The position numbers and the translations under genes are program-made. A stretch of 35,253 bases of DNA from Gluconobacter sphaericus NBRC 12467 (GTDB taxonomy: Bacteria > Pseudomonadota > Alphaproteobacteria > Acetobacterales > Acetobacteraceae), in contig NZ_BJMK01000022.1 in the NCBI RefSeq assembly GCF_006539125.1, positions 1 through 35,253 of the forward strand, given 5' to 3'. The notes under the pieces are model-generated. The model was not told the origin of the DNA. It did no database searches and saw only the letters and a list, made by a program, of their open reading frames with translations. Below are positions 9,191-18,683 of the stretch, piece after piece (the stretch's first letter is position 1; each line of letters opens with the position of its first letter).

Positions 9191-10248
9191 CGTGTCTCCG
9201 GAGTCTGCTTGGTGAGGGCCAGGCATTTCTTCATGACGCCGGGCAGGGCAGCGCGCGTCGTTGAACGGAACGTGCCGAAAGAGGAATCGATCCCTGCATT
9301 ATGGCTCTGTGGAAGGTAAGCCTCATAGACCGTAAGATACAGGGTGAAGTGAGTGAAGACGTGGCGGATTTCGCCTCTGTGGGTCCAGTCGGTCAGGCAG
9401 GGCGCATGGGTGAGGGCTTCGTCTTCGCTCCAAGGTGCACTGCGCCAGTCCGTTCCGGGAAGTTCGTCCATGCCGCCCAGAAGGCCGGTGGGAGGGCGGG
9501 TTCGCAGCAGGGCCTGTCCGTTGGAATCGTGCAGGAGGAAATGTATGCCGTAGCGGGTCGGGCGTGTCTGTTTTGGTTGTTTAGCCGGGAGCTGAGCCGC
9601 GATTCCGCGGGCATGGGCGATGCAGGAGGTTTGCCAGGGGCAGGTCAGGCAGGTGGGATTGCGGGGGGTGCAGATCGTTGCGCCGAGGTCGAACAGAGCC
9701 TGAGCGAAGTCGGACGGGCGGCTTTGTGCGTCCGGATCAGCGTTCAGGAGTGCGGCCTGTTTTGCTAGAAGGGGGCGTGCAGCCGGGAGCGGTTCTTCGG
9801 TTGCGTTGAGGCGGGCCGTGATGCGTTCGACATTGCCGTCAACGGGGACAACGGGGCGTCCAAAGGCGATGGCGGCGATGGCGCGGGCTGTATAGGCGCC
9901 AATTCCGGGGAGTGTCAGCAGCTCTTCGACCGTGTTTGGGAAACCGCCGCGTTCGGAGACGCGTTTCGCACATGCATGGAGATTGCGGGCACGGGCATAG
10001 TAGCCGAGGCCGGCCCAGAGGTGCAGGACGTCTTCGAGCGGAGCCGCCGCGAGGTCCTGGACTGTAGGGTAATGCGTGAGAAAGCGCTCGTAATAGGATA
10101 TGACGGCTTTGACGGTCGTTTGCTGGAGCATGATTTCGCTCAGCCAGACGGCGTACGGATCCGGGCGCTGGCCGGGCAGGCTGCGCCAGGGAAGGGCGCG
10201 GCGGTGGTGGTCGTACCAGCGCAGAAGGGCGGATGCATCAGGAGTCAC
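9187..10248 (-). CDS. mutY: A/G-specific adenine DNA glycosylase
   Basis: Base-excision repair enzyme that removes adenine mispaired with 8-oxoguanine. It shows a helix-hairpin-helix with the catalytic Glu (WLSEIMLQQTTV), the loop LPGIGAYTARAIAAIAFG, and the catalytic Asp in VPVDGNVERI. A [4Fe-4S] cluster motif follows as C-X6-C-X2-C-X5-C (CTPRNPTCLTCPWQTSC), then a C-terminal NUDIX-like 8-oxoG recognition domain (YGIHFLLHDSNGQALL onwards). I place the start at GTG 10248 (VTPDASALLRWYDHHRRALPWR), where family similarity begins. Longer in-frame starts would add about 106 unrelated residues over the divergent gene. No good ribosome site is visible, so the exact start is uncertain. The length would be 353 residues, normal for MutY. 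Confidence 0.93.
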   Translation of the reverse strand: MTPDASALLRWYDHHRRALPWRSLPGQRPDPYAVWLSEIMLQQTTVKAVISYYERFLTHYPTVQDLAAAPLEDVLHLWAGLGYYARARNLHACAKRVSERGGFPNTVEELLTLPGIGAYTARAIAAIAFGRPVVPVDGNVERITARLNATEEPLPAARPLLAKQAALLNADPDAQSRPSDFAQALFDLGATICTPRNPTCLTCPWQTSCIAHARGIAAQLPAKQPKQTRPTRYGIHFLLHDSNGQALLRTRPPTGLLGGMDELPGTDWRSAPWSEDEALTHAPCLTDWTHRGEIRHVFTHFTLYLTVYEAYLPQSHNAGIDSSFGTFRSTTRAALPGVMKKCLALTKQTPETR

Positions 10249-10258
10249 GGGAACGGAT

Positions 10259-10804
10259 ATGACGAAGGATCGCGGTTCGGACAAGCGCCCGTTACGAAAT
10301 ACGGCCCGAAAGAAACCAGCGCAGGAGCCTGATGGCTGGGTTCCCGCGCCTGATCGCAACTGGACGCCGCGCCGTTCGGGCACGAAGCAGATCGGCTCTT
10401 TCGTGCAGGCACTGACACAGCCTGTCTTCAAGAAGAAGCCGCCGGTTCTGGCGCGTCTGATGATGGACTGGGCGGATTTTGTCGGTCCGCGACTGTCCAA
10501 ACAGACCGAACCGCGCCGTCTGTCGGCAGGAACGCTGACTCTGGCCTGTGCGGGGCCGATCGCCATGGAGCTTCAGCATCTGGCGCCACAGATCATCGAG
10601 CGCATCAATGTGGCCTGTGGGCTGCGGGGCGAATATGGGATCGAGCGTCTGAAGATTGTTCAGGATCTGGTGGCGTTCGAACGGCCCACGCCGAAGCGCC
10701 CGAAACCGTTGCAGATCGAAGTGCCGGATATCGAGGACGAGGAGCTTCGTCTGGCGTTGGAAAGCCTGGGCGGTCATCTGGGCGCGCATCGTCGGCGAAG
10801 GTGA
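10259..10804 (+). CDS. DUF721 domain-containing protein
   Basis: A 181-residue basic protein of the DUF721 family (DciA-related; DciA is a helicase-loading factor in many bacteria). The core shows PPVLARLMMDWADFVGPRLSKQTEP, then TLTLACAGPIAMELQHLAPQIIERIN and a C-terminal basic tail. The N-terminal 40 residues are charged and probably disordered. I chose ATG 10259 (MTKDRGSDKR); a longer reading from 10100 would overlap mutY with no family similarity. The start is only 10 bases from the divergent mutY start. A perfect parS-type site lies 7 bases after the stop. In alphaproteobacteria DUF721 genes often sit beside mutY, which fits. A replication role is inferred from the family only. Confidence 0.8.
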   Translation: MTKDRGSDKRPLRNTARKKPAQEPDGWVPAPDRNWTPRRSGTKQIGSFVQALTQPVFKKKPPVLARLMMDWADFVGPRLSKQTEPRRLSAGTLTLACAGPIAMELQHLAPQIIERINVACGLRGEYGIERLKIVQDLVAFERPTPKRPKPLQIEVPDIEDEELRLALESLGGHLGAHRRRR

Positions 10805-10810
10805 CGGAAG

Positions 10811-10826
10811 TGTTTCACGTGAAACA
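10811..10826. promoter_or_regulatory. parS: parS site (ParB centromere site), perfect consensus
   Basis: TGTTTCACGTGAAACA matches all 16 positions of the bacterial parS consensus TGTTNCACGTGAAACA and is itself a perfect palindrome. It lies between the DUF721 stop and the glycine-rich protein gene. Two more sites with the same 14-bp core occur in this window. ParB bound here would act in chromosome segregation. Confidence 0.88.
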
Positions 10827-10917
10827 AGTTGTTTCGTCATGGAAAGGCCCTCTTCCTACACGATCTGGTAATGCCGATATGGAAAACATGATCGGGCTTT
10901 CCCGCAGGAGACTTGCC

Positions 10918-11523
10918 ATGACCTTCACAAACAGACCGGCCGCCGCACTGATGCTGGCCTTGCTGGCATCCACGATTTCCGTTCCCGCTTTTGCCCAGCA
11001 TGGGGGTGGCCCGGGCGGCGGAGGTTTTCATGGCGGTGGCGGAGGGCCCGGCGGGGGCTTTCACGGTGGTGGCATGGGACCCGGCGGTATGGGGGGCGGT
11101 TTTCATGGTGGTCCGGGCGGTGGCGGCGGGTTTCGCGGCCCGCCCGGTGGGGGTGGATATCGTGGAGGCTGGAGCGGAGGTGGCTATGGCGGTAGCCGTC
11201 CCGGATGGGGGTTCCGTGGCGGCGGCTGGGGCGGAGGATGGGGTGGTCCGCGCTTTGGCGGCTGGGGCTATCCGGGCTGGGGTGGTTGGAACGGCTGGGG
11301 TGGACCAGGCTGGTTTGGCTATGGCTGGGGAATGCCGGGTTGGGGCGGCGGCTGGGGCTGGGGCGGCTGGGGCCTTGGTGTCGGTCTTGGCGTCGCGACC
11401 GGTATGGCGATCGAGGCCTCGCCTTATGGGTATGGCGGCGGGTATGGTTATGCGCCGGGCTATGCTCCCGGCTACGCCGTGCCATCCTACTCCAATGTGC
11501 CTCCCTATACCTGGGGATACTGA
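10918..11523 (+). CDS. Exported glycine-rich protein
   Basis: A 201-residue protein with a signal peptide (AAALMLALLASTISVPAFA, cut before QHGGG at about residue 27). The mature part is almost entirely Gly with Trp, Phe, Tyr, Pro and Arg in short repeats (GGGFHGG, GGWGGGWGG, GYGYAPGYAPGY). Such low-complexity exported proteins are common in acetic acid bacteria, have no assigned role and might be envelope or matrix components. The start ATG at 10918 is fixed by AGGAG at 10906-10910 and by the signal peptide; upstream in-frame codons run through the parS site. The repeats make it prone to length variation. It shares a bidirectional terminator with serB. Confidence 0.75.
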   Translation: MTFTNRPAAALMLALLASTISVPAFAQHGGGPGGGGFHGGGGGPGGGFHGGGMGPGGMGGGFHGGPGGGGGFRGPPGGGGYRGGWSGGGYGGSRPGWGFRGGGWGGGWGGPRFGGWGYPGWGGWNGWGGPGWFGYGWGMPGWGGGWGWGGWGLGVGLGVATGMAIEASPYGYGGGYGYAPGYAPGYAVPSYSNVPPYTWGY

Positions 11524-11530
11524 TCGAGAA

Positions 11531-11563
11531 AAATCCGCCGGGGTTTGAGAAACCGGCGGATTT
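11531..11563. terminator. Bidirectional terminator between the glycine-rich gene and serB
   Basis: The perfect 11-bp arms AAATCCGCCGG (11531-11541) and CCGGCGGATTT (11553-11563) flank an 11-base loop between two convergent genes. A-rich sequence precedes the left arm and TTTC closes the right one, so it can serve both genes. Confidence 0.8.
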
Positions 11564-11590
11564 CACTTGTCGTCAGGGTTTGAGGTCCGG

Positions 11591-12484
11591 TCAGTCCGTG
11601 ACGAAATCCTTTGCATGGTAGCCCTGTGCGAAAAGATGCGCGCGCAGGTTGGCGAAGTTGATCTGGGTGGGAATGATGCGGCGGACATTGGGTTTGGCGT
11701 GGAAGGCCAGACCAAGTCCCGCGCTGGCGAGCATGGGAATGTCGTTGGCGCCGTCGCCGGTTGTCAGGGCCGCGCGAAGTTGTACGCCGCGCTCGGAGGT
11801 CAGGCGTTCGAGATGGTCGCGCTTGGCGTCGGGGCCGAGGATCGGGCCAGCGAGACGGCCGGTAATTTTGCCGTCTGCGATTTCCAGTTCATTGCCGTAA
11901 TTCTCGTCGAATCCGCAAAGCTCGGCGACGCGCTGGGTGAACCATGTAAAGCCGCCCGAGACCAGCGCCGTGCGGCCATTATGCTTGCGCATGGTCTGCA
12001 CGAGTTCGCGCGCCCCTTCCGTCAGGGTGACGGACTCCCAGACCTGTTCAAGAACCGAAGCGGGTTTTCCGGCAAGAAGGGCCACGCGCTGTTCAAGCGC
12101 GGTTTCGAAATCGAGTTCGCCGTTCATGGAGGCGCGGGTGATGGCCGCGACGTCTTCACCGCAGCCCAGAAGGTCCGCTAGTTCGTCGAGCGTTTCGCCG
12201 GTGACGATGGTGCTGTCCATGTCCGCGACGAGAACGGCCCGGCGGCGACCGCGTGTTTTGAGAAGCAGCGCATCGACACGGTAGGGTGCGAGCGTTGCGC
12301 GGATCGTGGTGATGTTGGCCGATCCGGGGCGTGGTGGGGGGCAGGGAATGTCGACCGCTTCGCCCGGAGACAGGACGATGGGCGCGTTGCCCTTGACGAG
12401 TCCGCGGGCCATGTCGATGGCCTCGGGTTTGAGGGGACCGGATTTCCGGTCGGCGATGAGGGTCAGGACGGCAGGAAGGGACAT
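11591..12484 (-). CDS. serB: Phosphoserine phosphatase
   Basis: HAD-superfamily enzyme for the last step of serine synthesis (phosphoserine to serine plus phosphate). HAD motif I is DMDSTIVTGETLDELAD with the nucleophile Asp, motif II is the Ser of TALVSGGFTWF, and motifs III and IV are represented by the Lys in PDAKRDHLERL and by TTGDGANDIPMLASAGLGLAFHAKP. An N-terminal region of about 80 residues precedes the catalytic domain, as in other alphaproteobacterial SerB proteins. I start at ATG 12484 (MSLPAVLTLIADRKSG); a longer frame to 12544 would run into miaA. The start is 41 bases from the divergent miaA start, so both promoters must be compact or overlapping. Serine made here feeds glycine and C1 metabolism, also represented by gcvTHP. 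Confidence 0.95.
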   Translation of the reverse strand: MSLPAVLTLIADRKSGPLKPEAIDMARGLVKGNAPIVLSPGEAVDIPCPPPRPGSANITTIRATLAPYRVDALLLKTRGRRRAVLVADMDSTIVTGETLDELADLLGCGEDVAAITRASMNGELDFETALEQRVALLAGKPASVLEQVWESVTLTEGARELVQTMRKHNGRTALVSGGFTWFTQRVAELCGFDENYGNELEIADGKITGRLAGPILGPDAKRDHLERLTSERGVQLRAALTTGDGANDIPMLASAGLGLAFHAKPNVRRIIPTQINFANLRAHLFAQGYHAKDFVTD

Positions 12485-12525
12485 GAGATCTCGTAACGGT
12501 CCGGCACGTGTGGCAGGAGGGGAGA

Positions 12526-13518
12526 ATGAACGCCCCGAAGACAATAAAAACTGCGATCATTGTGGCTGGACCGACGTGCTCCGGCAAGTCAGCACTGGCG
12601 CTCGACCTTGCTCGACGCTTTAACGGTACAATCATCAACGCGGATTCCATGCAGGTTTACCGCGATTTGCGGATTCTGACGGCCCGTCCTGATGACGCGG
12701 ATGAGGCTGCCGCCCCGCACCGGCTTTACGGGGTTCTGGATGCGGCTGTGCCGGGAAGTGTGGCCTGGTGGCGGTCAGAAGCCTTGCGGGAAATGGACGA
12801 GGCGTGGGCCGTGGGGCGTATGCCGATCCTGTGTGGTGGGACGGGGATGTATCTGCGGGCACTGACGGATGGTCTGGTGGAGGTGCCGGATCCCGGAGAC
12901 GCTGCGCGGACCGAAGCGCGGGGGCTGGCGGAAGAGGTCGGGTCGGAGGCGCTTCATGGGCGTCTGATGCAGGTTGATCCTGAAACGGCGTCTGGTCTGC
13001 GTCCGAACGATACGCAGCGGATTTCGCGGGCCTGGGAAGTCTGGACGGGGACGGGGCACGGGCTGGCCTGGTGGCGGTCTCAGCCGGGTTTGCCGCCCGC
13101 TCCATGCCGGTTTGTGTCCGTGCAGCTTGATCCCGAGCGGGAGGGATTGCGCCGGGCGATCGATTTCAGATTCGGGCAGATGTTGGAGGCCGGGGCTCTT
13201 GAAGAAGTGTCCACTCTGTTGGAGCGGGGCCTCGATCCGGTTCTGCCTGCGATGCGTGCACATGGGGTGCCGGAACTGGCTGCCGTTCTGCGGGGAGAGG
13301 TATCGCTTGAGGAAGCGCGGAAATCCGCGGTCCTTGCCATCGGGCGCTATACGCGGAGACAGGCGACATGGTTTCGGCATCATGCGCTGGGGAAAGGGGA
13401 TGATGCGATGATTTCGTTGCGTAGATATACCTACTTTGCGCAAGATTCGAAAAGTGATTATGAAAAAATAGAGAACTTTATATCAGATCGAGTTGACGCC
13501 GCCGCGTTGTCGTCCTAA
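12526..13518 (+). CDS. miaA: tRNA dimethylallyltransferase
   Basis: Transfers a dimethylallyl group to A37 of tRNAs that read codons beginning with U, the first step to ms2i6A. The P-loop is VAGPTCSGKSALALDLA at about residues 13-29. Family motifs follow as INADSMQVYRDLRILTARP, WRSEALREMDE, PILCGGTGMYLRAL and RRQATWFRHH near the end. The start ATG at 12526 has an excellent AGGAGGGGAGA immediately upstream. The length of 330 residues is normal. The last 25 codons are unusually AT-rich and contain a candidate promoter for the ilv operon, which begins 30 bases after the stop. Confidence 0.96.
   Translation: MNAPKTIKTAIIVAGPTCSGKSALALDLARRFNGTIINADSMQVYRDLRILTARPDDADEAAAPHRLYGVLDAAVPGSVAWWRSEALREMDEAWAVGRMPILCGGTGMYLRALTDGLVEVPDPGDAARTEARGLAEEVGSEALHGRLMQVDPETASGLRPNDTQRISRAWEVWTGTGHGLAWWRSQPGLPPAPCRFVSVQLDPEREGLRRAIDFRFGQMLEAGALEEVSTLLERGLDPVLPAMRAHGVPELAAVLRGEVSLEEARKSAVLAIGRYTRRQATWFRHHALGKGDDAMISLRRYTYFAQDSKSDYEKIENFISDRVDAAALSS
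13436..13464 (+). promoter_or_regulatory. Candidate sigma-70 promoter for ilvBNC inside miaA
   Basis: TTGCGC (13436-13441), a 17-base spacer and TATGAA (13459-13464) resemble -35 and -10 boxes, within the AT-rich 3' end of miaA and about 85 bases before the ilvB start. The position is suitable and the spacing ideal, but both boxes deviate from consensus. Confidence 0.35.
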
Positions 13519-13548
13519 ATCCGGCGGCTCATACCTTGGGAGGAAACG

Positions 13549-15341
13549 GTGACGGCTGCTGAAAGAGACGCAGGAACAGGCAACGAGGCGCTGAATGGCG
13601 CGGAAGTGCTTCTGCGCGTTCTCGATGAAGAGGGTGTGGAGGTCATATTCGGATATCCGGGTGGGGCTGTCCTTCCGATTTACGATGCTCTCTTCAAGCA
13701 GGACCGTATTCGCCATGTGCTTGTCCGCCATGAGCAGGCGGCCGTTCATGCAGCCGAAGCCTATGCGCGTTCGACGGGCAAGGTTGGTGTGGTGCTGGTG
13801 ACGTCGGGGCCTGGTGCGACGAATGCCGTGACCGGGCTGGTGGATGCGCTGATGGATTCCATTCCGCTCGTCTGCCTGTCGGGGCAGGTGCCGACCAAGC
13901 TGATCGGCAATGATGCGTTTCAGGAAGCCGACACGACGGGCATCACGCGGCCTGCGACCAAGCATAACTATCTCGTGCGCGAGCCGGGCACGCTGGCACA
14001 GACCGTGCGTGAGGCGTTCGAGGTTGCGCGGTCGGGCCGTCCGGGGCCGGTTCTGGTGGATCTGCCCAAGGACATCACGGTCGGCAAGGCGCCGCTGACG
14101 AAGCCGGCACTGTCGCGCCTCCAGCGGCTGCGTCATCAGGGCGGTCCGGATGCGGAGGCGATCGCCCGGACCCTCGAAGCCATGAAGACGGCGAAGCGCC
14201 CGCTCTTCTATACGGGCGGGGGTATCATCAATTCAGGGCCGGAAGCGTCGGACCTGCTGCGTCGTCTGGCGCGCAAGACCGGTTTCCCGGTGACGTCCAC
14301 GCTGATGGGGCTGGGGGCGTTTCCGTCTCCCGATCCGCAGTTTCTGGGTATGCTGGGCATGCACGGTTCGGTTGAGGCAAACATGGCCACGCATGGCTGT
14401 GATCTGCTGATCGCTCTGGGATCGCGCTTCGATGACCGTGTGACGGGGCGTGTGGATGCGTTCTCGCCCAATTCGTTCAAGGTTCATGCTGATATCGATC
14501 CGAGCCAGATCGACAAGATCGTGCCGGTGGATGTGCGGATCGAAGGCGATGTGCGTGATACGCTCGAAGCGCTGCTGGAAGCCTGGGGTGATACGCCTGC
14601 GCCGGATCTGTCGACCTGGTGGAACCAGATTGCGTCCTGGCGGAGTGTGGATGGCTTCGGCTTCACGCAGGATATGACGCCGTCTGCCGTCATCCGTCCG
14701 CAGCATGCGGTTCGTCGTCTGTATGAGCTGGCGAAGGAAACGGGCCGCGATACGTTCGTGTCCACCGAAGTTGGGCAGCACCAGATGTGGGCGGCCCAGC
14801 ACTTCCAGTTCGACAAGCCGAACCGGTGGCTGACATCCGGTGGTCTGGGGACGATGGGCTATGGTCTGCCGGCTGCCGTGGGCGCACAGGTGGCGCATCC
14901 GGATGCGCTGGTGATCGATATCGCCGGTGAGGCATCCACGCTCATGAACATCCAGGAGCTGGGGACGATCGCGCAGTATCGCCTGCCGGTGAAGATCTTC
15001 ATCCTGAACAACCACTATATGGGCATGGTTCGTCAGTGGCAGGAATTGCTTCACGGGTCGCGCTATTCGCAGTCCTATAGCGAGGCGCTGCCGGACTTCG
15101 TGAAGCTGGCTGAAGCCTTCCATGCCACCGGAATGCGGGCAACGCATGTGGGTGAACTGGATGACGTGATCCGCCGGATGCTGGAGCATGACGGGCCGGT
15201 CGTGGCCGATATCTGTGTGGCGGAAGGCGAGAACTGTTATCCGATGATCCCGTCGGGTGCGGCGCATAACCAGATGCTGCTGGGTCCGGAACAGGATTCC
15301 GAAGCGGCGGGACTGACCGAAGAAGGGAAGATGCTGGTCTG

Positions 15342-15342
<1 letters not shown>
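13549..15342 (+). CDS. ilvB: Acetolactate synthase, large (catalytic) subunit
   Basis: ThDP/FAD enzyme that condenses two pyruvate, or pyruvate with 2-oxobutyrate, in the first common step of branched-chain amino acid synthesis. The 597-residue protein has the catalytic Glu in VRHEQAAVHAAEAYARSTG, the loop VTSGPGATNAVTGL, the FAD region (LGSRFDDRVTGRVDAF) and a C-terminal ThDP domain (GGLGTMGYGLPAAVGAQ, then ILNNHYMGMVRQWQELL). In the metal-binding motif the sequence is AGEAS, where relatives I recall read GDG or AGDAS; Glu replaces the usual Asp. The start is GTG 13549 with GGAGG six bases upstream. Its stop overlaps the ilvN start by one base (TGATG), which implies coupled synthesis of the two subunits. 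Confidence 0.96.
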
Positions 15343-16888
<1,546 letters not shown>

Positions 16889-17229
16889 TCAGGCGGATCA
16901 GAGGGGCCGGATTCGGCCTCTCGGGACCGGGAAGCTTCAGCTTCTTGTCGGGCGTCGGGATCTCCGGGATTCGTTTCCTGGAGATCCGGCGCCCGAACTA
17001 TGTATGGGGTGTTGGGTTCAGGACAGTTCCGCGTTTCAGCTCTGTGTGCAGGAAAGGGAAAATCCGTTTCTTATGCAGTGAGGACATGGGGCGGGAAAGA
17101 TATGTGACATATTGGGGAATTACTTCATAAAGTGCTTGCATCAGGGGGGAGGGGCCGCTAACTAGCGCGCTTCTTGGCCCAAGGGGGCAATTTTGCCCAA
17201 CAGGCTGTCTACTGGTTTGGGGGTACGTG
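16889..17229 (+). other. Intergenic region ilvC-speD with three hairpins
   Basis: No gene is visible. Directly after ilvC are three hairpins without T runs. One is 16901-16922 (GAGGGGCCG/CGGCCTCTC). The second is 16931-16944 (GAAGCT/AGCTTC). The third is long and imperfect, 16949-16995 (CGGGCG-GGATCTCC paired with GGAGATCC-CGCCCG). They could protect the ilv mRNA 3' end or act in Rho-independent pausing. Further right are the speD promoter and a small GGGCAA-tt-TTGCCC hairpin (17185-17198) in the speD leader. Confidence 0.55.
17136..17164 (+). promoter_or_regulatory. Candidate speD promoter
   Basis: TTGCAT (17136-17141), a spacer of exactly 17 bases and TAACTA (17159-17164) form a reasonable sigma-70 promoter about 65 bases before the speD start. 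The G-rich spacer is unusual. Confidence 0.45.
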
Positions 17230-17709
17230 ATGAACGCACTTGCTCAACTGGGGATGGTATCGGAACTCCCGAGAGATATCCAGAACAGCGCAGCTCACCT
17301 CGTTGAGGAGGAGCGCAAGGATTACTTTATTGAGCGGGATGGCGAGCGTTATGCTGGCAATCATCTGCTGATCGACTTCTGGGATGCCCGGAATCTCGAT
17401 GATCCGCTGCGGATCGACGAGACGCTGTGCGAAGCTGCTGTAGCGGCAGGTGCCACGATCCTGCACAGCCATTTCCATCACTTTACGCCCAATGGCGGTG
17501 TGTCTGGCGTGATCGTTCTGGCGGAGAGCCATATCTCGATCCATACGTGGCCGGAACGGAATTATGCAGCCGTGGACGTGTTCATGTGCGGTGCATGTGA
17601 TCCGAACCTGTCGATTCCGGTGATGCAGCGCCTGTTCCAGGCCGGCCGGATCGAGGTCGATGCCGTACGGCGTGGCCGCGTGCAGGACAAGGCCGTCAAG
17701 GCAGCCTGA
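17230..17709 (+). CDS. speD: S-adenosylmethionine decarboxylase proenzyme
   Basis: Pyruvoyl-dependent enzyme that decarboxylates SAM to supply the aminopropyl group for spermidine. The proenzyme cuts itself before a Ser that becomes the pyruvoyl group. Here the cleavage motif is LAESHISIHTWPE, with Glu-Ser at about residues 99-100. The catalytic Cys is in VDVFMCGACDPN and the conserved His in HFHHFTPNGGVSG. The length is 159 residues. The start may be ATG 17230 or the adjoining GTG 17227; GGGGG stands just upstream. A strong terminator follows the gene, so speE downstream may be only partly co-transcribed. Confidence 0.95.
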   Translation: MNALAQLGMVSELPRDIQNSAAHLVEEERKDYFIERDGERYAGNHLLIDFWDARNLDDPLRIDETLCEAAVAAGATILHSHFHHFTPNGGVSGVIVLAESHISIHTWPERNYAAVDVFMCGACDPNLSIPVMQRLFQAGRIEVDAVRRGRVQDKAVKAA

Positions 17710-17716
17710 ACTGACC

Positions 17717-17745
17717 AAAGGGCCGGATGAAACCGGCCCTTTTTC
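17717..17745 (+). terminator. Terminator between speD and speE
   Basis: The arms AAAGGGCCGG and CCGGCCCTTT surround a six-base loop and run into a T5 tract, a textbook intrinsic terminator. It lies 8 bases after speD and 30 bases before speE, in the same direction. Confidence 0.88.
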
Positions 17746-17774
17746 AATACAATCCGACAAGGAAACGATGATCC

Positions 17775-18647
17775 ATGGCTGAAACATGGCTCAACGAGAC
17801 CCTGTACCCGGACTGGGGACAGCGCTTTCTCGTTACGCGTGAGCTCGCACGGGTAAAATCCGACTTCCAGGATGTGGTGGTGTTTGAAAGCTCCAGCCAC
17901 GGCCGCGTGCTGGTGCTGGATGGTGTCATCCAGATCACCGAGCGTGATGAGTTCGTCTATCAGGAAATGCTGACGCATGTGCCGCTTCTGGCGCATCCCT
18001 GTGCAAAGCGTGTGTTGATCATCGGTGCGGGTGATGGTGGCGTTCTGCGTCGCGTGTTGCAGCATGAGACGGTCGAAAAGGCTGTCATGGTCGAGATCGA
18101 CGGCGCGGTGATCGAACTGTCCAAACAGTATCTTCCGAAGATTGCCGGTGATGCTTGGAACGATCCGCGGGCCGAAGTTATCGTTGGCGACGGCATCGAT
18201 TACGTCCTGAAGGCGGCTGACGGTTCGTTCGATGTGATCATCGTCGATAGCACTGACCCGATTGGTGTGGGCGAAGTGCTGTTTACGGACGAGTTCTACA
18301 GCAACTGCGCACGTATCCTGTCGGCTGAAGGGCTGATCGTGAACCAGTGCGGCGTGCCGTTCATGCAGGCGGATGAACTGCATGAGACGAGTCTGCGCCG
18401 TGCGAAGTTCTTCCCGCATGTGGGGGCGTATGTGGCCGCTGTTCCGACCTATGTCGGTGGGTTCATGACGCTGGGTGTGGCCTCCAAGGGGCAGGCACCG
18501 AACACGCAGACGGTCGAGCAGATCCGTGTCCGTGCTGACGCTGCGAAGATTGTGGGCACGACGCGCTACTGGACGCCGGAAATCCATGTCGGCTCGTTTA
18601 ACCTGCCGCCCTATATTGCCGAGCATCTTCCCAAAACCGGAAAATGA
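17775..18647 (+). CDS. speE: Spermidine synthase
   Basis: Transfers the aminopropyl group of decarboxylated SAM to putrescine. The 290-residue protein has the family's N-terminal beta domain (TLYPDWGQRFLVTREL, then VLVLDGVIQITERDEFVYQEMLTHVPL) and a Rossmann methyltransferase-like domain with VLIIGAGDGGVLRRVLQH, VEIDGAVIELSKQYLP and the catalytic FDVIIVDSTDPIG. The start ATG at 17775 has AAGGAA upstream. It follows speD after an intrinsic terminator and has no clear promoter of its own, so it probably depends on read-through. Confidence 0.96.
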   Translation: MAETWLNETLYPDWGQRFLVTRELARVKSDFQDVVVFESSSHGRVLVLDGVIQITERDEFVYQEMLTHVPLLAHPCAKRVLIIGAGDGGVLRRVLQHETVEKAVMVEIDGAVIELSKQYLPKIAGDAWNDPRAEVIVGDGIDYVLKAADGSFDVIIVDSTDPIGVGEVLFTDEFYSNCARILSAEGLIVNQCGVPFMQADELHETSLRRAKFFPHVGAYVAAVPTYVGGFMTLGVASKGQAPNTQTVEQIRVRADAAKIVGTTRYWTPEIHVGSFNLPPYIAEHLPKTGK

Positions 18648-18655
18648 TCGTGCGC

Positions 18656-18681
18656 CTGCCTCTTTGACTGAAGGGGCAGGT
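18656..18681. terminator. Terminator between convergent speE and the marR-type gene
   Basis: Arms CCTGCC-t-CTT and AAG-g-GGCAGG enclose a six-base loop, just after the speE stop and just before the stop of the opposing regulator gene. There is no strong T run on either side, so efficiency is uncertain. Confidence 0.5.
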
Positions 18682-18683
18682 GA

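Noticed and set aside
10925-11566. A 213-codon Arg/His/Pro/Ser-rich frame on the minus strand
   Set aside because: It is the reverse of the glycine-rich repeat gene; the composition follows directly from the repeats.
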